Assembly (NCBI RefSeq): GCF_009177095.1
Contig: NZ_AP021861.1
Location: 1,612,001-1,676,000, forward strand
Reading direction: 5' to 3'
Origin: Lacipirellula parvula
GTDB taxonomy: Bacteria; Planctomycetota; Planctomycetia; Pirellulales; Lacipirellulaceae
Length of the DNA: 64,000 bases
This document shows, one piece after another, positions 9,201 through 18,418 of the stretch. The position numbers and the translations under genes are program-made. Under the pieces are notes generated by a model. That model had not been told where the DNA came from. It searched no databases and saw only the letters and a program-made list of their open reading frames with translations. The stretch's first letter is position 1; each line of letters starts with the position of its first letter.

Positions 9201-9924
9201 GCCGCAGGACGTTGGTTCGTTCGGGTTTGCGATCCTCAGCGACATCGAAGCGTTCTTCGTAATCAACGCCTCCCAAGGCGATCAGCGGGCGAACGTGTTG
9301 CAAGCTCCGAAGGTGACTCTGTTCAACGGTCAGCAAGCGAACGTCATCGACTCTTCGTTCCGGCCGTTCGTGATCAGCGTGATTCCGGTCGTCGGCGAAT
9401 TCGCCGCCGCCCAGCAGCCGGTCATCGTCGTCCTCTCCGAAGGCACGATGATGACGGTGCAAGCGGTGGTTTCCGACGATCGACGCTACGTCCGCTTGAC
9501 GCTAGTGCCGTTCTTCAGCCAGATCGGCGACGTGCAGACGTTCACCTTCGAAGGCTCGGAATCGATTTCGACCTCGAACTCGAACACCGACGACAACGAC
9601 GGCGAAAGCACGTCGGAAGATGAAACCGAAACGACGAGCCGCAGCGGCACCACGGTGCAGTTGCCGACCTTCCAGGTCATCACCGTCAGTACGACGGTGA
9701 GCGTCCCCGACGGCGGTACAGTGCTCCTCGGCGGCATCAAGCGGTTGGTCGAAGGCCGCAACGAGTTCGGCGTCCCGCTCCTCAGCAAGGTGCCGTACAT
9801 CGACCGCCTCTTCCGCAACGTCGGCATCGGCCGCGAAACGGACAGCCTGATGATGATGGTGACGCCACACATCATCATCCAGGAAGAAGAAGAAGATCGC
9901 CTCGGCATCGCCAGCGAACAATAA
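6298..9924 (+). CDS. Secretin (type II/III secretion, PilQ/GspD family) with planctomycete N-terminal region
   Basis: 1208 residues from the TTG start. It forms the outer-membrane gate of a type IV pilus or type II secretion machine. A signal peptide (RRTTTARVAALALATFVWQ, cleavage after AHG) is followed by a long helical, TPR-like region (about 70-600). A secretin N-domain (about 630-715) comes next. A Gly/Pro/Asn linker leads to a segment ending ENGTGEGEIQPFP (about 817-850), then an N1-type subdomain. The C-terminal secretin core ends with the signature VPDGGTVLLGG and FGVPLLSKVPYIDRLF, followed by a terminal strand with MVTPHII. A Ser/Asp/Glu-rich loop interrupts the core near bases 9555-9655. 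Neighbouring pilM and single-span genes support the assignment. Whether the machine makes pili or secretes proteins cannot be told from this window. Confidence 0.95.
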   Translation: MRRTTTARVAALALATFVWQTAAHGVEGQPNANRYSAGNDAAATDNPFRATADSPALPDGMLAVPSTKAPSAAPSNAAAKGQSDQLLLDARRALSVGDLPRAQQFLAKAQELKVAYDGQGDSPQAVVESIGEYQEAAAMRNLNGGANWRIAYSKFLVKQADALLSWNDFDTATRAANEAAQLNPQFSGNGITPQDVLRRIEQRRKSPTSLAVTEAPVPTADAKLQTQILLGQARTALAAGNLPEAQLLAGRASALNVPDSQFGVDEDRPSRLALDIQKAALTGATPAGVQLPATATPGAGDLVQAAASSETGAAMKLAQVPEFTPTPLPNAKEATPLPGDPAQMLEAGEQALRAGDREGALQSFKAAYQNHAQLDVLAQQRLQGHLQMLQGNAPNESLPVPGNLLDSAAEGQAVLVRQLSADVIKRQSEAEKLRSTDPKQALKLLEESRAQVEESQLSQELKSQLLRRIELTTSATNKYIEDHKAELDLKATNDEILGEVHRSQAVKLEVQQKMAQMVDEFNKLVDEHRYAEAEVVANRLYEMAPDELVAQQVNKQAKLIRRERWNQDIIAKAENGAANMFLDVRDTSAKALAHGDTPFAFPTDWDTLKNRKSLDLGGGRNAKELEIEQKLKTPVLPKYTETPLTKVVEGLSQLAGVNIHLDPRGLSQEGVRSDTPITLNLPQEISLKSALTLILEPLHLTYTIQDEVLKITSEQIRDGDLKIVTYPVGDLVIPIPNFVPTNNIGLQGLINDAYAAMGAYGPGGVGGPVSMVANSRPGQPRVAGANGPVQANFNAPANGPTSAPVGGPGGLGGAASADFDSLIDLIVSTVEHESWMENGTGEGEIQPFPTNLSLVISQTQRVHEQIADLLEQLRRLQDLQVTIEVRFIRLTDSFFERIGVDFDFDITDRTGLNPASFQPGQPPPAIGASASVGLNPAPSETLNPNYTVDLDMPFRQGSFSLATPQFGSPQDVGSFGFAILSDIEAFFVINASQGDQRANVLQAPKVTLFNGQQANVIDSSFRPFVISVIPVVGEFAAAQQPVIVVLSEGTMMTVQAVVSDDRRYVRLTLVPFFSQIGDVQTFTFEGSESISTSNSNTDDNDGESTSEDETETTSRSGTTVQLPTFQVITVSTTVSVPDGGTVLLGGIKRLVEGRNEFGVPLLSKVPYIDRLFRNVGIGRETDSLMMMVTPHIIIQEEEEDRLGIASEQ

Positions 9925-9963
9925 TCGCCGGCCGCTGCTAGAAACTAATTGATCGAAAATTCG

Positions 9964-10020
9964 CCGCCTTGCCGGGCCATGGATGCAAAATGCCATGGTT
10001 CGGCGAGGCGGTTCTTTTTT
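9964..10020 (+). terminator. Intrinsic terminator after the secretin gene
   Basis: Long imperfect stem (9964-9982 pairing with 9993-10011, including G-U pairs) with a 10-base loop, followed by TTCTTTTTT. It lies 40 bases after the secretin stop. Confidence 0.88.
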
Positions 10021-10111
10021 GCGCGGTGCGACCCCTGATCGCCGCTCAAGCCAAAAGTTATGCTGAATGTTCCAGCACGGGGTTATTTCGAAACCAGCGG
10101 ACCGACTCAGC

Positions 10112-10513
10112 ATGTCACCTAAAACGATGGCCATCCTCGGAGCCTTACTCGCCGCCACGGGCGTCGGCCTCGGGGCCTATGGCGCCCACGGACTTGAAGC
10201 TGCTCTGCGCAGCGCCGGCTACGAAGCAGACCTAGTGAAGCGTCTTGCTTGGTTTGAAACGGGCGTGAAGTACCAACTCTACCACGCCCTCGCGTTGGTA
10301 ACGCTCGCGGCCTTTGCGATAAGCGTTCAGAGCGGCGGATTGCGAACAGCTTCGATCGCGTTCGTCATCGGGATCGCGCTTTTCAGCGGCTCCCTCTACG
10401 GCATGACCTTCCTCGGCGAGGCCTGGCGGAAGCTAGGCATGGTCACTCCCCTCGGCGGTCTCGCCTTCATCGTCGGCTGGATCGCCGTCGCGATCGCCGC
10501 CTGGCGGCAGTGA
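10112..10513 (+). CDS. DUF423 family small membrane protein (YgdD-like)
   Basis: 133 residues starting MSPKTMAILGALLAATGVGLGAYGAHGLE, the typical beginning of DUF423 proteins (GAYGAHGL is a hallmark). Four membrane spans are visible. The YQLYHALALV segment and SGSLYGMTFLG also match the family. The start at 10112 was chosen over an ATG 45 bases upstream because the family begins at the first hydrophobic span. Function is unknown; it is an inner-membrane protein. It sits alone between two terminators. Confidence 0.9.
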   Translation: MSPKTMAILGALLAATGVGLGAYGAHGLEAALRSAGYEADLVKRLAWFETGVKYQLYHALALVTLAAFAISVQSGGLRTASIAFVIGIALFSGSLYGMTFLGEAWRKLGMVTPLGGLAFIVGWIAVAIAAWRQ

Positions 10514-10563
10514 AGCGTTGCCCGCTGTCGTGCCGGCGCATTTAGCCCCGGGCCTAAATAAAC

Positions 10564-10604
10564 AAAGCCGGGACGCCGCCATTGCTGACGCCGTCCCGGC
10601 TTTT
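10564..10604. terminator. Bidirectional terminator between DUF423 gene and sigma factor gene
   Basis: AAAGCCGGGAC (10564-10574) pairs perfectly with GTCCCGGCTTT (10593-10603), with A-rich and T-rich flanks. It lies between two convergent genes and can serve both. Confidence 0.85.
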
Positions 10605-10654
10605 CAAGTGAAGCGGTCACGCAACCGCAGTTAGGAGTTAAACACAAACCGTCG

Positions 10655-11233
10655 CTACACCGCCTGCAAGCACTCCAGCTCCTTGGCGAGCCGCTTCCGA
10701 GCGACGTGCAACCGCCGCTTGATCGTGCCCACCGGCGCCGAGAACTCGTCGCTCATTTCCACGAGCGATTGTCCTTGGATGTAGAACGCCACGAGCGTGC
10801 TCCGGTCGAGCGTCGCCAACCGATCGAGCCCTTCGTTGAGCTGATCGATCCGCTCCCGGTTGAGGAGCGAAGTGATTGGCGCTTCGACCTCGCCGTCGAA
10901 TCCTTCGAGCGAGTGCGGTTCCACCGCCGTCGCCGGCGGCCGACGAGCAGCCCGGTTAATCGATTGCCGCACGGCAATCGACCGCAACCAGCCCGGGAAC
11001 GCCGCCGCTTCTTGAAGCTGTTCAAGCTTCTCGAAGGCCTTGATGAAGACCTCTTGCGAAGCTTCTTGCGCCTCGGCGTGGTTCCGCAATCGCTGCCAGC
11101 AAACGGCGAGCACCATCCGCTCGAACCGGTTCACGAGCGTTCCGAACGCCTCGTTGTCGCCGTGTTGAGCCGCAGTCACGAGCTCCGCGGTAGTCGCCTC
11201 AGTCAAATCAAAGATTGGAGTTTCAAGTTCCAT
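10655..11233 (-). CDS. ECF-type RNA polymerase sigma factor
   Basis: 192 residues from the ATG at 11233, which is preceded by GAGAG. Sigma-70 region 2 is clear (DNEAFGTLVNRFERMVLAVC, then NHAEAQEASQEVFIKAFEKL). Region 4 contains LDRSTLVAFYIQGQSLVEMSDEF, followed by GTIKRRLHVARKRL, a helix-turn-helix. The linker between them is longer than usual. It would direct RNA polymerase to alternative promoters. No anti-sigma gene is adjacent, unlike most ECF loci, so the signal that controls it cannot be inferred. Upstream is about 1 kb of non-coding DNA with a perfect inverted repeat at 11420-11440. Confidence 0.92.
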   Translation of the reverse strand: MELETPIFDLTEATTAELVTAAQHGDNEAFGTLVNRFERMVLAVCWQRLRNHAEAQEASQEVFIKAFEKLEQLQEAAAFPGWLRSIAVRQSINRAARRPPATAVEPHSLEGFDGEVEAPITSLLNRERIDQLNEGLDRLATLDRSTLVAFYIQGQSLVEMSDEFSAPVGTIKRRLHVARKRLAKELECLQAV

Positions 11234-12174
11234 GGTTCTCTCGAGCTTGGGGCCTCGAGCGCCGGACCAGTTGGGTTGGGTCCAAGCGCGAGACCAGTGG
11301 CAGCAAGGTCGGAAACCGGCGGCCAAAACGCGAACGTACGCGCTGGGCTCGCCGACGGCCGGCGCCAGATAGGGAGAGATTCTGTAGTTAAGAATCGCAG
11401 CCCAGTTATCTGGCGGCGAGGCAACACGTGGCGTGTTGCCCGGAGCGCTGCAGTGCTACGGCACACAGCGCCCCGCCGGTAACGTGCGTTGGTACGCCTG
11501 TTACCGTCGTGAGATGCTGTAGCTGTTCGCGCATTGATAGCCAGAAGCGCGACGCGTAGCCCATAAATGCGCACCATTTAGCTGCGGCGGGGCGGCGGTC
11601 CGAGTCGCGGCGAATCGTGGCCATGACGCTCGACGGAGCGCTTTGGATGCCAGAATTGCAATTGCGGCTTTGGATGGAACGCATGATGCCCTCGCTGCGC
11701 TTGGTGCGCGGCTCGAGAGAGAAAAACAGGAAGCTATCTGGCTGGGGCAGTCATCAGACCGCTAGACCGGCGCCGCCGGCCCACCAGACGCTCCTATGAC
11801 TCTAGTTTCGGCGAGGAGGTTCGCCAAGGGAATTAAATTTCTCGGAAAAATCGGCGCGAGTGAAACGGCGGGCCGTAAGTGGCTAATTGCCAGGGGGTTA
11901 CGAAAATCGCCGAGTTCTCGAGGCGACGCCCAGCCAAAGGGACAGTCCCCCGCGGCGGGAACTTTCCGCAGCTAGCGATGGGGGGTAAAGCAGCTAGGAG
12001 TCAGTCAGAAGCGGCGTCAGTTGGCCTTCGGCCACTGAGACCGAATTCGACCGCTTCACCAGCTAAGTCGCTGTTCGAATTCCTATTCGCGAATAAGAAT
12101 TCCCTATGCGTTTGCACCGCTCGCGCATGCCTCTTCACAATCACCGCGAATATATTGCTTGGTAGCGCGCAACC
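11234..12174. other. Long apparently non-coding stretch upstream of the sigma factor gene
   Basis: Short open frames here lack ribosome binding sites and recognisable protein features. The stretch contains a perfect 9-base inverted repeat (11420-11440), a GGGACAGTCCC-type hairpin near 11940 and otherwise nothing that can be named. It could hold promoter elements or an RNA gene, but none could be assigned. Confidence 0.5.
11420..11440. promoter_or_regulatory. Perfect inverted repeat upstream of the ECF sigma factor
   Basis: GGCAACACG and CGTGTTGCC are separated by TGG. It lies about 187 bases before the sigma factor start. It could be an operator or an RNA hairpin; no T-run follows on either side. 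Confidence 0.4.
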
Positions 12175-12260
12175 TAGCCCCGGGCTCCGCCCGGGGGTGA
12201 GTCTCCACTCCGGTCGGCGGCGTCCTGCGTGAGGCAACCCCCGGGCGGAGCCCGGGGCTC
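12175..12260. repeat. Palindromic repeat, family B, complete copy B1
   Basis: The left arm TAGCCCCGGGCTCCGCCCGG and the complementary right arm (12236-12260) are separated by about 37 bases. Each arm is itself nearly palindromic. Other copies are at 18318, 39047, 52386 and 59285. Confidence 0.88.
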
Positions 12261-12309
12261 GAAGCGACTTACACGCGGTGACTCAATCAAATCAACTAGG
12301 CGGAATCTC

Positions 12310-13218
12310 ATGCAACCGCGGCAACTCGCGCTCGCCCTGGCACTCGTCTCCCTCACGGCAACCGCCGGCAATGCCGCAGAGCCGAGCGAAAAACTCGGCT
12401 TCCATATCCAGGCCCATCGCGGCGCCGGCATCAAGGCCCCGGAGAATACCCTCGAAGCGTTCGAGTCGATGTGGGAAGTCGGCGTCACGCCCGAGGCCGA
12501 TCTTCGCACCACCAAAGACGGCGTCATTGTCTGCTTTCACGACGCCGACTTCCGCCGCGTCGTCGGCAACGTCGACAAAGCGAAGGCAGGGCAGGGGGTC
12601 GAGGATCTCACCGCCGACGAAGTGAAGGAGTTAGAAGTCGGCTCCTTCCGCGGAAAGCAGTACGCCGGGCAGCGCGTCCCGACGCTTGCCGACCTGTTCG
12701 CCGCGATGCAGGGCCATCCCGACCGGCTCGTCTACCTCGACATCAAGACGGAGAACGTCAACCTCGACCAACTTCAGAAGCAAGTCGTCGACGCCGGCCT
12801 CCAGAAGCAAATCATCTTCACGACGAAGCACCACGACCTCATTCGCAAGTGGAAGCAGCGCGTTCCCGAGTCGCTCACCCTCATCTGGAATGGCGGCACC
12901 GAAGCGGAACTCAAGAAGCGGCTCGACGACATTCGCGCGAAGGATTTCGAGGGACTCACCCACCTCCAGATTCACGTAAAGGTGATCGGCGATCCGGCCG
13001 ACGCCGAGCCATTCGTCCCGTCGACCGCGTTCCTCGAATCAGTCCGCGACGAACTCAAAGCACGAGGCATCGTCTTCCAGGTTCTCCCCTGGGAGAACGC
13101 CGACCCCGCCGTCTACGCCCGCCTCCTCGAACTTGGCGCCGAGTCGTTCGCCACCGACTACCCGGACGTCACCGTAGACGCGGTGAGGAAATTCAAGAGT
13201 CGGCAAGTGGCCAAATGA
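12310..13218 (+). CDS. Secreted glycerophosphodiester phosphodiesterase
   Basis: 302 residues from the ATG at 12310, which has AGGCGG upstream; an earlier ATG at 12229 lies inside repeat B1 and is rejected. A signal peptide (LALALALVSLTATAGNAAE) sends it to the periplasm or outside. The GDPD family motifs are intact: AHRGAGIKAPENT near the N-terminus, then EADLRTTKDG and FHDADF, which carry the metal ligands and catalytic His, and LVYLDIKTEN. The enzyme hydrolyses glycerophosphodiesters to glycerol 3-phosphate and an alcohol, supplying phosphate and glycerol. It stands alone between a repeat and a terminator. Confidence 0.92.
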   Translation: MQPRQLALALALVSLTATAGNAAEPSEKLGFHIQAHRGAGIKAPENTLEAFESMWEVGVTPEADLRTTKDGVIVCFHDADFRRVVGNVDKAKAGQGVEDLTADEVKELEVGSFRGKQYAGQRVPTLADLFAAMQGHPDRLVYLDIKTENVNLDQLQKQVVDAGLQKQIIFTTKHHDLIRKWKQRVPESLTLIWNGGTEAELKKRLDDIRAKDFEGLTHLQIHVKVIGDPADAEPFVPSTAFLESVRDELKARGIVFQVLPWENADPAVYARLLELGAESFATDYPDVTVDAVRKFKSRQVAK

Positions 13219-13231
13219 ACGAGAAATAACA

Positions 13232-13266
13232 GAGCCCGCGAATCACAAAGATTCGCGGGCTCGTTT
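13232..13266. terminator. Bidirectional hairpin terminator between GDPD and acs
   Basis: GAGCCCGCGAATC (13232-13244) pairs perfectly with GATTCGCGGGCTC (13250-13262) and is followed by GTTT. The flanking genes are convergent. Confidence 0.8.
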
Positions 13267-13290
13267 CCGATCGCATGGGGCGAACGACGC

Positions 13291-15249
13291 CTATTCGTCT
13301 TCGGTCCGCAACTGCGCCAGCACGCTGTAGTCTTCCAGCGTCGTCGTGTCGCCGACCGTTTCCTTGCCGGCGGCAATGTCGCGGAGCAACCGCCGCATGA
13401 TCTTGCCGCTGCGGGTCTTCGGCAACGTGCCGGTGAACCGCACGTCGTCGGGTTGCGCGAGGGCGCCGATCTGATTGCGAACGTGCTTGATGAGTTCCTT
13501 GCGCAGCTCCTCGCTCGGCTCGGCGCCGCGGAGGGTTACGAATACGGCGACCGCTTCGCCCTTGAGCGGATCAGGCCGACCGACTGCCGCGGCTTCGGCG
13601 ACGCTCGGATGGCTGACGAGCGCACTTTCGATTTCGATCGTGCTGAGGCGATGGCCCGAGACGTTCAGCACGTCGTCGATGCGGCCCATGATCCAGTAGT
13701 AGCCGTCGGCGTCGCGACGAGCGTTGTCGCCCGCGAGATACTTGCCTGGGACTTTCTCCCAGTAGACTTCCTTATAGCGTTCCTCATCGCCCCAAATGCC
13801 GCGGAGCATGCCGGGCCAGGGATGAGCGATCGTCAGCCAGCCGCCGTGCGTTGCATCGACCTCGGCGCCGGTAGAATCGACGATTTGCGGAATGACGCCG
13901 GGGAGCGGCATCGTGCAGCTGCCTGGCTTCGTTGGCGTGGCGCCGGGAAGCGGGCTCATCATGATGCCGCCCGTTTCGGTCTGCCACCACGTGTCGACGA
14001 TCGGGCAGCGCTCAGCGCCGATCTTCCGGTGGTACCACATCCACGCTTCGGGATTGATCCCTTCGCCGACCGTGCCAAGGACTCGCAGGCTTGAGAGATC
14101 GTACTTCTCGACGTGGTGATCGCCCCACTTCATGAACGCCCGGATGGCCGTCGGCGCCGTGTAGAAGAGGGTCACGTGGTACCGCTCGATCAGTTCCCAG
14201 AACCGCCCTTCGTGCGGGTAGTTCGGGGCGCCTTCGTACAGCAGCACCGTCGCGCCTGCGGAGAGCGGGCCGTAGGTGACGTATGTATGGCCGGTGACCC
14301 AACCGCAGTCGGCCGTGCACCAGTAGACGTCGTTCTCCTGCCAGTCGAAAACCCACTCAAACGTCTTCTTCGCGAACAGGTTGTAACCTGCCGTCGTGTG
14401 GCGAATGCCCTTCGGCTTGCCGGTCGAACCGCTCGTGTACAGGATGAACAGCGTCGCTTCGCTGTCGAGCGGCGTGGCGGGACAATCGTCGCTTGCCTCG
14501 GCCATCAGCTTGTGCCACCAGAAGTCGCGGCCTTCCTGCATGTGGACCGCTTCGTTTACGCGGGAGAACACAATGCACTTCTCAACCGTCGGCGACTTGG
14601 CGAGCGCCGCGTCGACCGTCTGCTTCAACGCGAGGACCGTGCCGCGGCGATAGCCGGCGTCGGCGGTGATTTGGATCTTCGCCTTCGCGTCGTTATTGCG
14701 ATCGGCAATCGCCTCGGACGAAAAGCCGGCGAAGATCACCGAGTGAATCGCCCCGATCCGCGCGCACGCGAGCATCGCAATGACGAGCTCCGGCGTCAGC
14801 GGCATGTAGATTGAAACGACGTCTCCCTGCTGCGTGCCGAGCGACTTCAGCACATTCGCGAACTTGCTGACTTCACGGAGCAATTCGGCGTAGGTGTACT
14901 GCCGCTTCTCGCCCGGTTCGCCTTCCCAAATGAGCGCGACCCGATCGCCGCGGCCCTCGGCCACGTGTTTGTCGAGGCAGTTGTACGAGGCGTTCGTCTT
15001 GCCGTCGACGAACCACTCCGCGTGCGGTTCGTTCCACTTCAGCGCCTGGGTAAACGGCTCGAACCAGTGGAGTTCTTCCTTGGCGAGTTTCGCCCAAAAA
15101 CCGGCCGGATCGGCGGCAGCTTCGTCCCATAGCTTCTGGTATTCGGCCATCGACTTGATCCGTGCACGAGCCGAGGCTTCCGCGGTAGGCGGAAACACGC
15201 GGGATTCCTGCATCACGGTGTCGAGTTGGCCGGTGGACTGCTGCCCCAT
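13291..15249 (-). CDS. acs: Acetyl-coenzyme A synthetase (AMP-forming)
   Basis: 652 residues from the ATG at 15249, the same length as E. coli Acs; GGAGA lies 5 bases upstream, so the longer frame beginning at 15405 is rejected. It activates acetate with ATP and CoA to acetyl-CoA in the cytoplasm. The adenylate-forming signature [13 protein letters not shown] is present, then [27 protein letters not shown], and the C-terminal [11 protein letters not shown] with the catalytic lysine that is commonly acetylated. No acetylation gene or acetate permease lies nearby. The 3' end faces the GDPD gene across a shared hairpin. Confidence 0.97.
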   Translation of the reverse strand: MGQQSTGQLDTVMQESRVFPPTAEASARARIKSMAEYQKLWDEAAADPAGFWAKLAKEELHWFEPFTQALKWNEPHAEWFVDGKTNASYNCLDKHVAEGRGDRVALIWEGEPGEKRQYTYAELLREVSKFANVLKSLGTQQGDVVSIYMPLTPELVIAMLACARIGAIHSVIFAGFSSEAIADRNNDAKAKIQITADAGYRRGTVLALKQTVDAALAKSPTVEKCIVFSRVNEAVHMQEGRDFWWHKLMAEASDDCPATPLDSEATLFILYTSGSTGKPKGIRHTTAGYNLFAKKTFEWVFDWQENDVYWCTADCGWVTGHTYVTYGPLSAGATVLLYEGAPNYPHEGRFWELIERYHVTLFYTAPTAIRAFMKWGDHHVEKYDLSSLRVLGTVGEGINPEAWMWYHRKIGAERCPIVDTWWQTETGGIMMSPLPGATPTKPGSCTMPLPGVIPQIVDSTGAEVDATHGGWLTIAHPWPGMLRGIWGDEERYKEVYWEKVPGKYLAGDNARRDADGYYWIMGRIDDVLNVSGHRLSTIEIESALVSHPSVAEAAAVGRPDPLKGEAVAVFVTLRGAEPSEELRKELIKHVRNQIGALAQPDDVRFTGTLPKTRSGKIMRRLLRDIAAGKETVGDTTTLEDYSVLAQLRTEDE

Positions 15250-15376
15250 GAGAATCTCCGCGAGCGTGAACAATAAGACGGCGCTGATGAGAGCCGACAA
15301 GACGGCGGCACAAGAATAGCCGCCGTCTGGCGATTGTAATCGACCGGCGGGAGGCCTTAAAGTGGCCCGGTGCGGT

Positions 15377-15637
15377 TCACCGCTCGTAGTGGTACCGGCA
15401 GGCAATGATGATCAATTGATCATTACTGACGGTGTAGACGAGGCGATGTTCGTCGTCGATGCGGCGAGACCAGTAGCCGGTGAGATCCGCCCGCAGTCGT
15501 TCAGGCTTGCCGGTCCCTTCGAACGGAGTTCTCAAACACTCTTTGATCAGCGAGTTGATCCGTTTGAGTAGACGCCGGTCGTGCTCCTGAAACCAGACGT
15601 AATCGGCCCACGCAGATTCCGTGAACGCGACTCTCAT
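15377..15637 (-). CDS. Toxin, Txe/YoeB family mRNA interferase
   Basis: 86 residues from the ATG at 15637, which overlaps the antitoxin stop codon (ATGA). It resembles YoeB (84 residues): [20 protein letters not shown] at the start, [11 protein letters not shown], then [19 protein letters not shown], and the ACRYHY C-terminus that carries the catalytic His-Tyr pair. YoeB binds the ribosome and cleaves mRNA at the A site. Glu, Arg and His positions expected for catalysis look intact. It forms an operon with the antitoxin upstream, and the complex is expected to repress that operon. Confidence 0.93.
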   Translation of the reverse strand: MRVAFTESAWADYVWFQEHDRRLLKRINSLIKECLRTPFEGTGKPERLRADLTGYWSRRIDDEHRLVYTVSNDQLIIIACRYHYER

Positions 15638-15900
15638 TTTTCGTCGAGTTCGTGGTCGACGAAAGCGCCTTGCGAGGCCTCGGTAATTGACTGGCGGAGA
15701 TGAGCCGCGTTGGCGGGCGACTTGAGCAGGTACGCCGTTTCTTGCCAAGCTTCGTATTCTTCGAGCGGCATCACAACGACTTGTTCGCCGGCCGACGTGC
15801 TCAGCGCCACCGGCTCGGCGGTGGCGAGCACCCGCGCGACGAAGCCATCAAAATCTTGGCGGGCGCTATCGACTGGAATGACGTTCATCGGATGTTGCAT
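15634..15900 (-). CDS. Antitoxin, Phd/YefM family
   Basis: 88 residues. The N-terminal fold matches YefM/Phd DNA-binding antitoxins (NVIPVDSARQDFDGFVARVL, then GEQVVVMPLEEYEAWQETAYLL). The acidic C-terminus is the part that wraps the toxin. The gene precedes and overlaps the YoeB-like toxin by 4 bases. The start could be the first ATG (15900) or the one four codons later (15888), which better matches the family. It is expected to neutralise the toxin and repress its own operon. Confidence 0.9.
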   Translation of the reverse strand: MQHPMNVIPVDSARQDFDGFVARVLATAEPVALSTSAGEQVVVMPLEEYEAWQETAYLLKSPANAAHLRQSITEASQGAFVDHELDEK

Positions 15901-15948
15901 CGCAATTTCGAGGGCTGGCAGGATCGCTCCCCAAATTATAGCTCGAAC

Positions 15949-17124
<1,176 letters not shown>

Positions 17125-17148
17125 CGTGCGTCCTGTGCTGCGATGGGG

Positions 17149-18138
17149 TTACTTGGCTGCAGTAAACTCTTGGGCAAGCGCCGAGCATTGCTGGACGGTC
17201 ATCTCGCCCGGTTGAATCCAGACGCGGTACTTCACGTCGAGCGGCTTCTCCTTCGTCACGTCCGCGACGAAGTACGAACCGAAGCGACCGTAGTCGCGTT
17301 CGCTGTAGCGAGACGGCTTAGGGTTCGAAGGATGATCGAGATAAACGACCGTGTAACGCTGGCCGTCGACGACGAAACTGAGAGCGTTCCAGGGGCGGTT
17401 TTCGTTCTCGCTATTGCCGGGAGAGTTCGGCTTGTTGTGATCCCAGTTGCGGTAGTCGCCCGGCTTGCCGACGCCGTCGGTCCGCACGTAGTAGGTTTCC
17501 TTAGCAGTTTCGTCCGGCACCTTTTGCGTGGCGCGGAACTGAAAGCCCGCGTGCTGCGGATCGCCGTCGAGGTGGACCGTCTGGCCGTCGGAAGATTCGA
17601 GGTGCGACGAGAAGTCGATTTGCCAACCCTCGACGCCGTTGTGCTTCTGGCGTTCGATGTCCATCTCGCGGGTCTCGTTGGCAAAGACTTCGCCATCCTT
17701 GCCGTGCCAGTCGATCTTCACGATCTGCTTGGCGCCGTCGGCGTCGGCTTCTTCCTCAACGATCTCTTCGTGCGATTGGAACGTCTTGCCGGTGCAGTGC
17801 CAGGTATCGCACTCCTTGCCGTTGCCGTAGGTGATTTTGTTAAAGCCGTAGAAGAGGCCGCGATGATGCGGGAAGAGCCCGCCCGGGCCTTTGGTCAGCA
17901 GCGTCTTGCCGTCGGGGCTGAAGACGTGATGATACGGTTTGAACGTCTCGCTCCGCTTCTCTTCGCTCGATTCGTCGAGCGTCGGCATCATATAGCGAAA
18001 CGCCGGCTCGCCGTCGAATAGCAGGTCAACGTGATCGCCCTCGGGCGTTTGCCATTCGAAACCCTCGGCTCCGAAGCACGACGCAGCGACGCTCGCCGCC
18101 AGCAAGAAGAACCACACGCCCGCTACTCGAAGACCCAT
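17149..18138 (-). CDS. Secreted DUF6807 (PmoA-like) family protein
   Basis: 329 residues with a signal peptide (VAGVWFFLLAASVAASCFGAE). The body matches the planctomycete family often labelled methane oxygenase PmoA and now called DUF6807: FRYMMPTLDESS, GPGGLFPHHRGLFYGFNKI, and the late VVYLDHPSNPKPSRYSERDYGRFG segment. The old PmoA label is misleading: the protein is soluble and has no membrane spans. Many conserved His and aromatic residues suggest a carbohydrate-related beta-sandwich, but no activity is established. It lies just upstream of the aminotransferase-like gene. Confidence 0.88.
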   Translation of the reverse strand: MGLRVAGVWFFLLAASVAASCFGAEGFEWQTPEGDHVDLLFDGEPAFRYMMPTLDESSEEKRSETFKPYHHVFSPDGKTLLTKGPGGLFPHHRGLFYGFNKITYGNGKECDTWHCTGKTFQSHEEIVEEEADADGAKQIVKIDWHGKDGEVFANETREMDIERQKHNGVEGWQIDFSSHLESSDGQTVHLDGDPQHAGFQFRATQKVPDETAKETYYVRTDGVGKPGDYRNWDHNKPNSPGNSENENRPWNALSFVVDGQRYTVVYLDHPSNPKPSRYSERDYGRFGSYFVADVTKEKPLDVKYRVWIQPGEMTVQQCSALAQEFTAAK

Positions 18139-18317
18139 GAACCCATCTCCCCAAGTCGATCGCTAGACGCCGCCCCGCCGCCGGAGCGGCACGGGGGTCT
18201 ATCGTAACCGACTGGGGGAGCCGGGAGCAAATGTCTGCGCGGGCGAACGATGCGGTCGCAGGCCTTGGTTTGAGAAGGAGAATTGGATCGCTGCACGCAA
18301 CATAGTTGCGTTGTCAC

Positions 18318-18409
18318 TAGCCCCGGGCTCCGCCCAGGGGTGACTACCCATTCCGTTGGACTACGTCGCGTGGAATAGATACCGACCCCCCGGGCGGAGC
18401 CCGGGGCTG
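18318..18409. repeat. Palindromic repeat, family B, complete copy B2
   Basis: Left arm 18318-18342 and right arm 18384-18409, complementary to each other and close to copy B1. It lies 10 bases after the phosphofructokinase stop codon and about 180 bases upstream of the DUF6807 gene start. Confidence 0.86.
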
Positions 18410-18418
18410 AGAATGCAG

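Noticed and set aside
11879-12232. Short + strand frame upstream of GDPD
   Set aside because: No ribosome binding site, runs into repeat B1 and shows no protein-like features.
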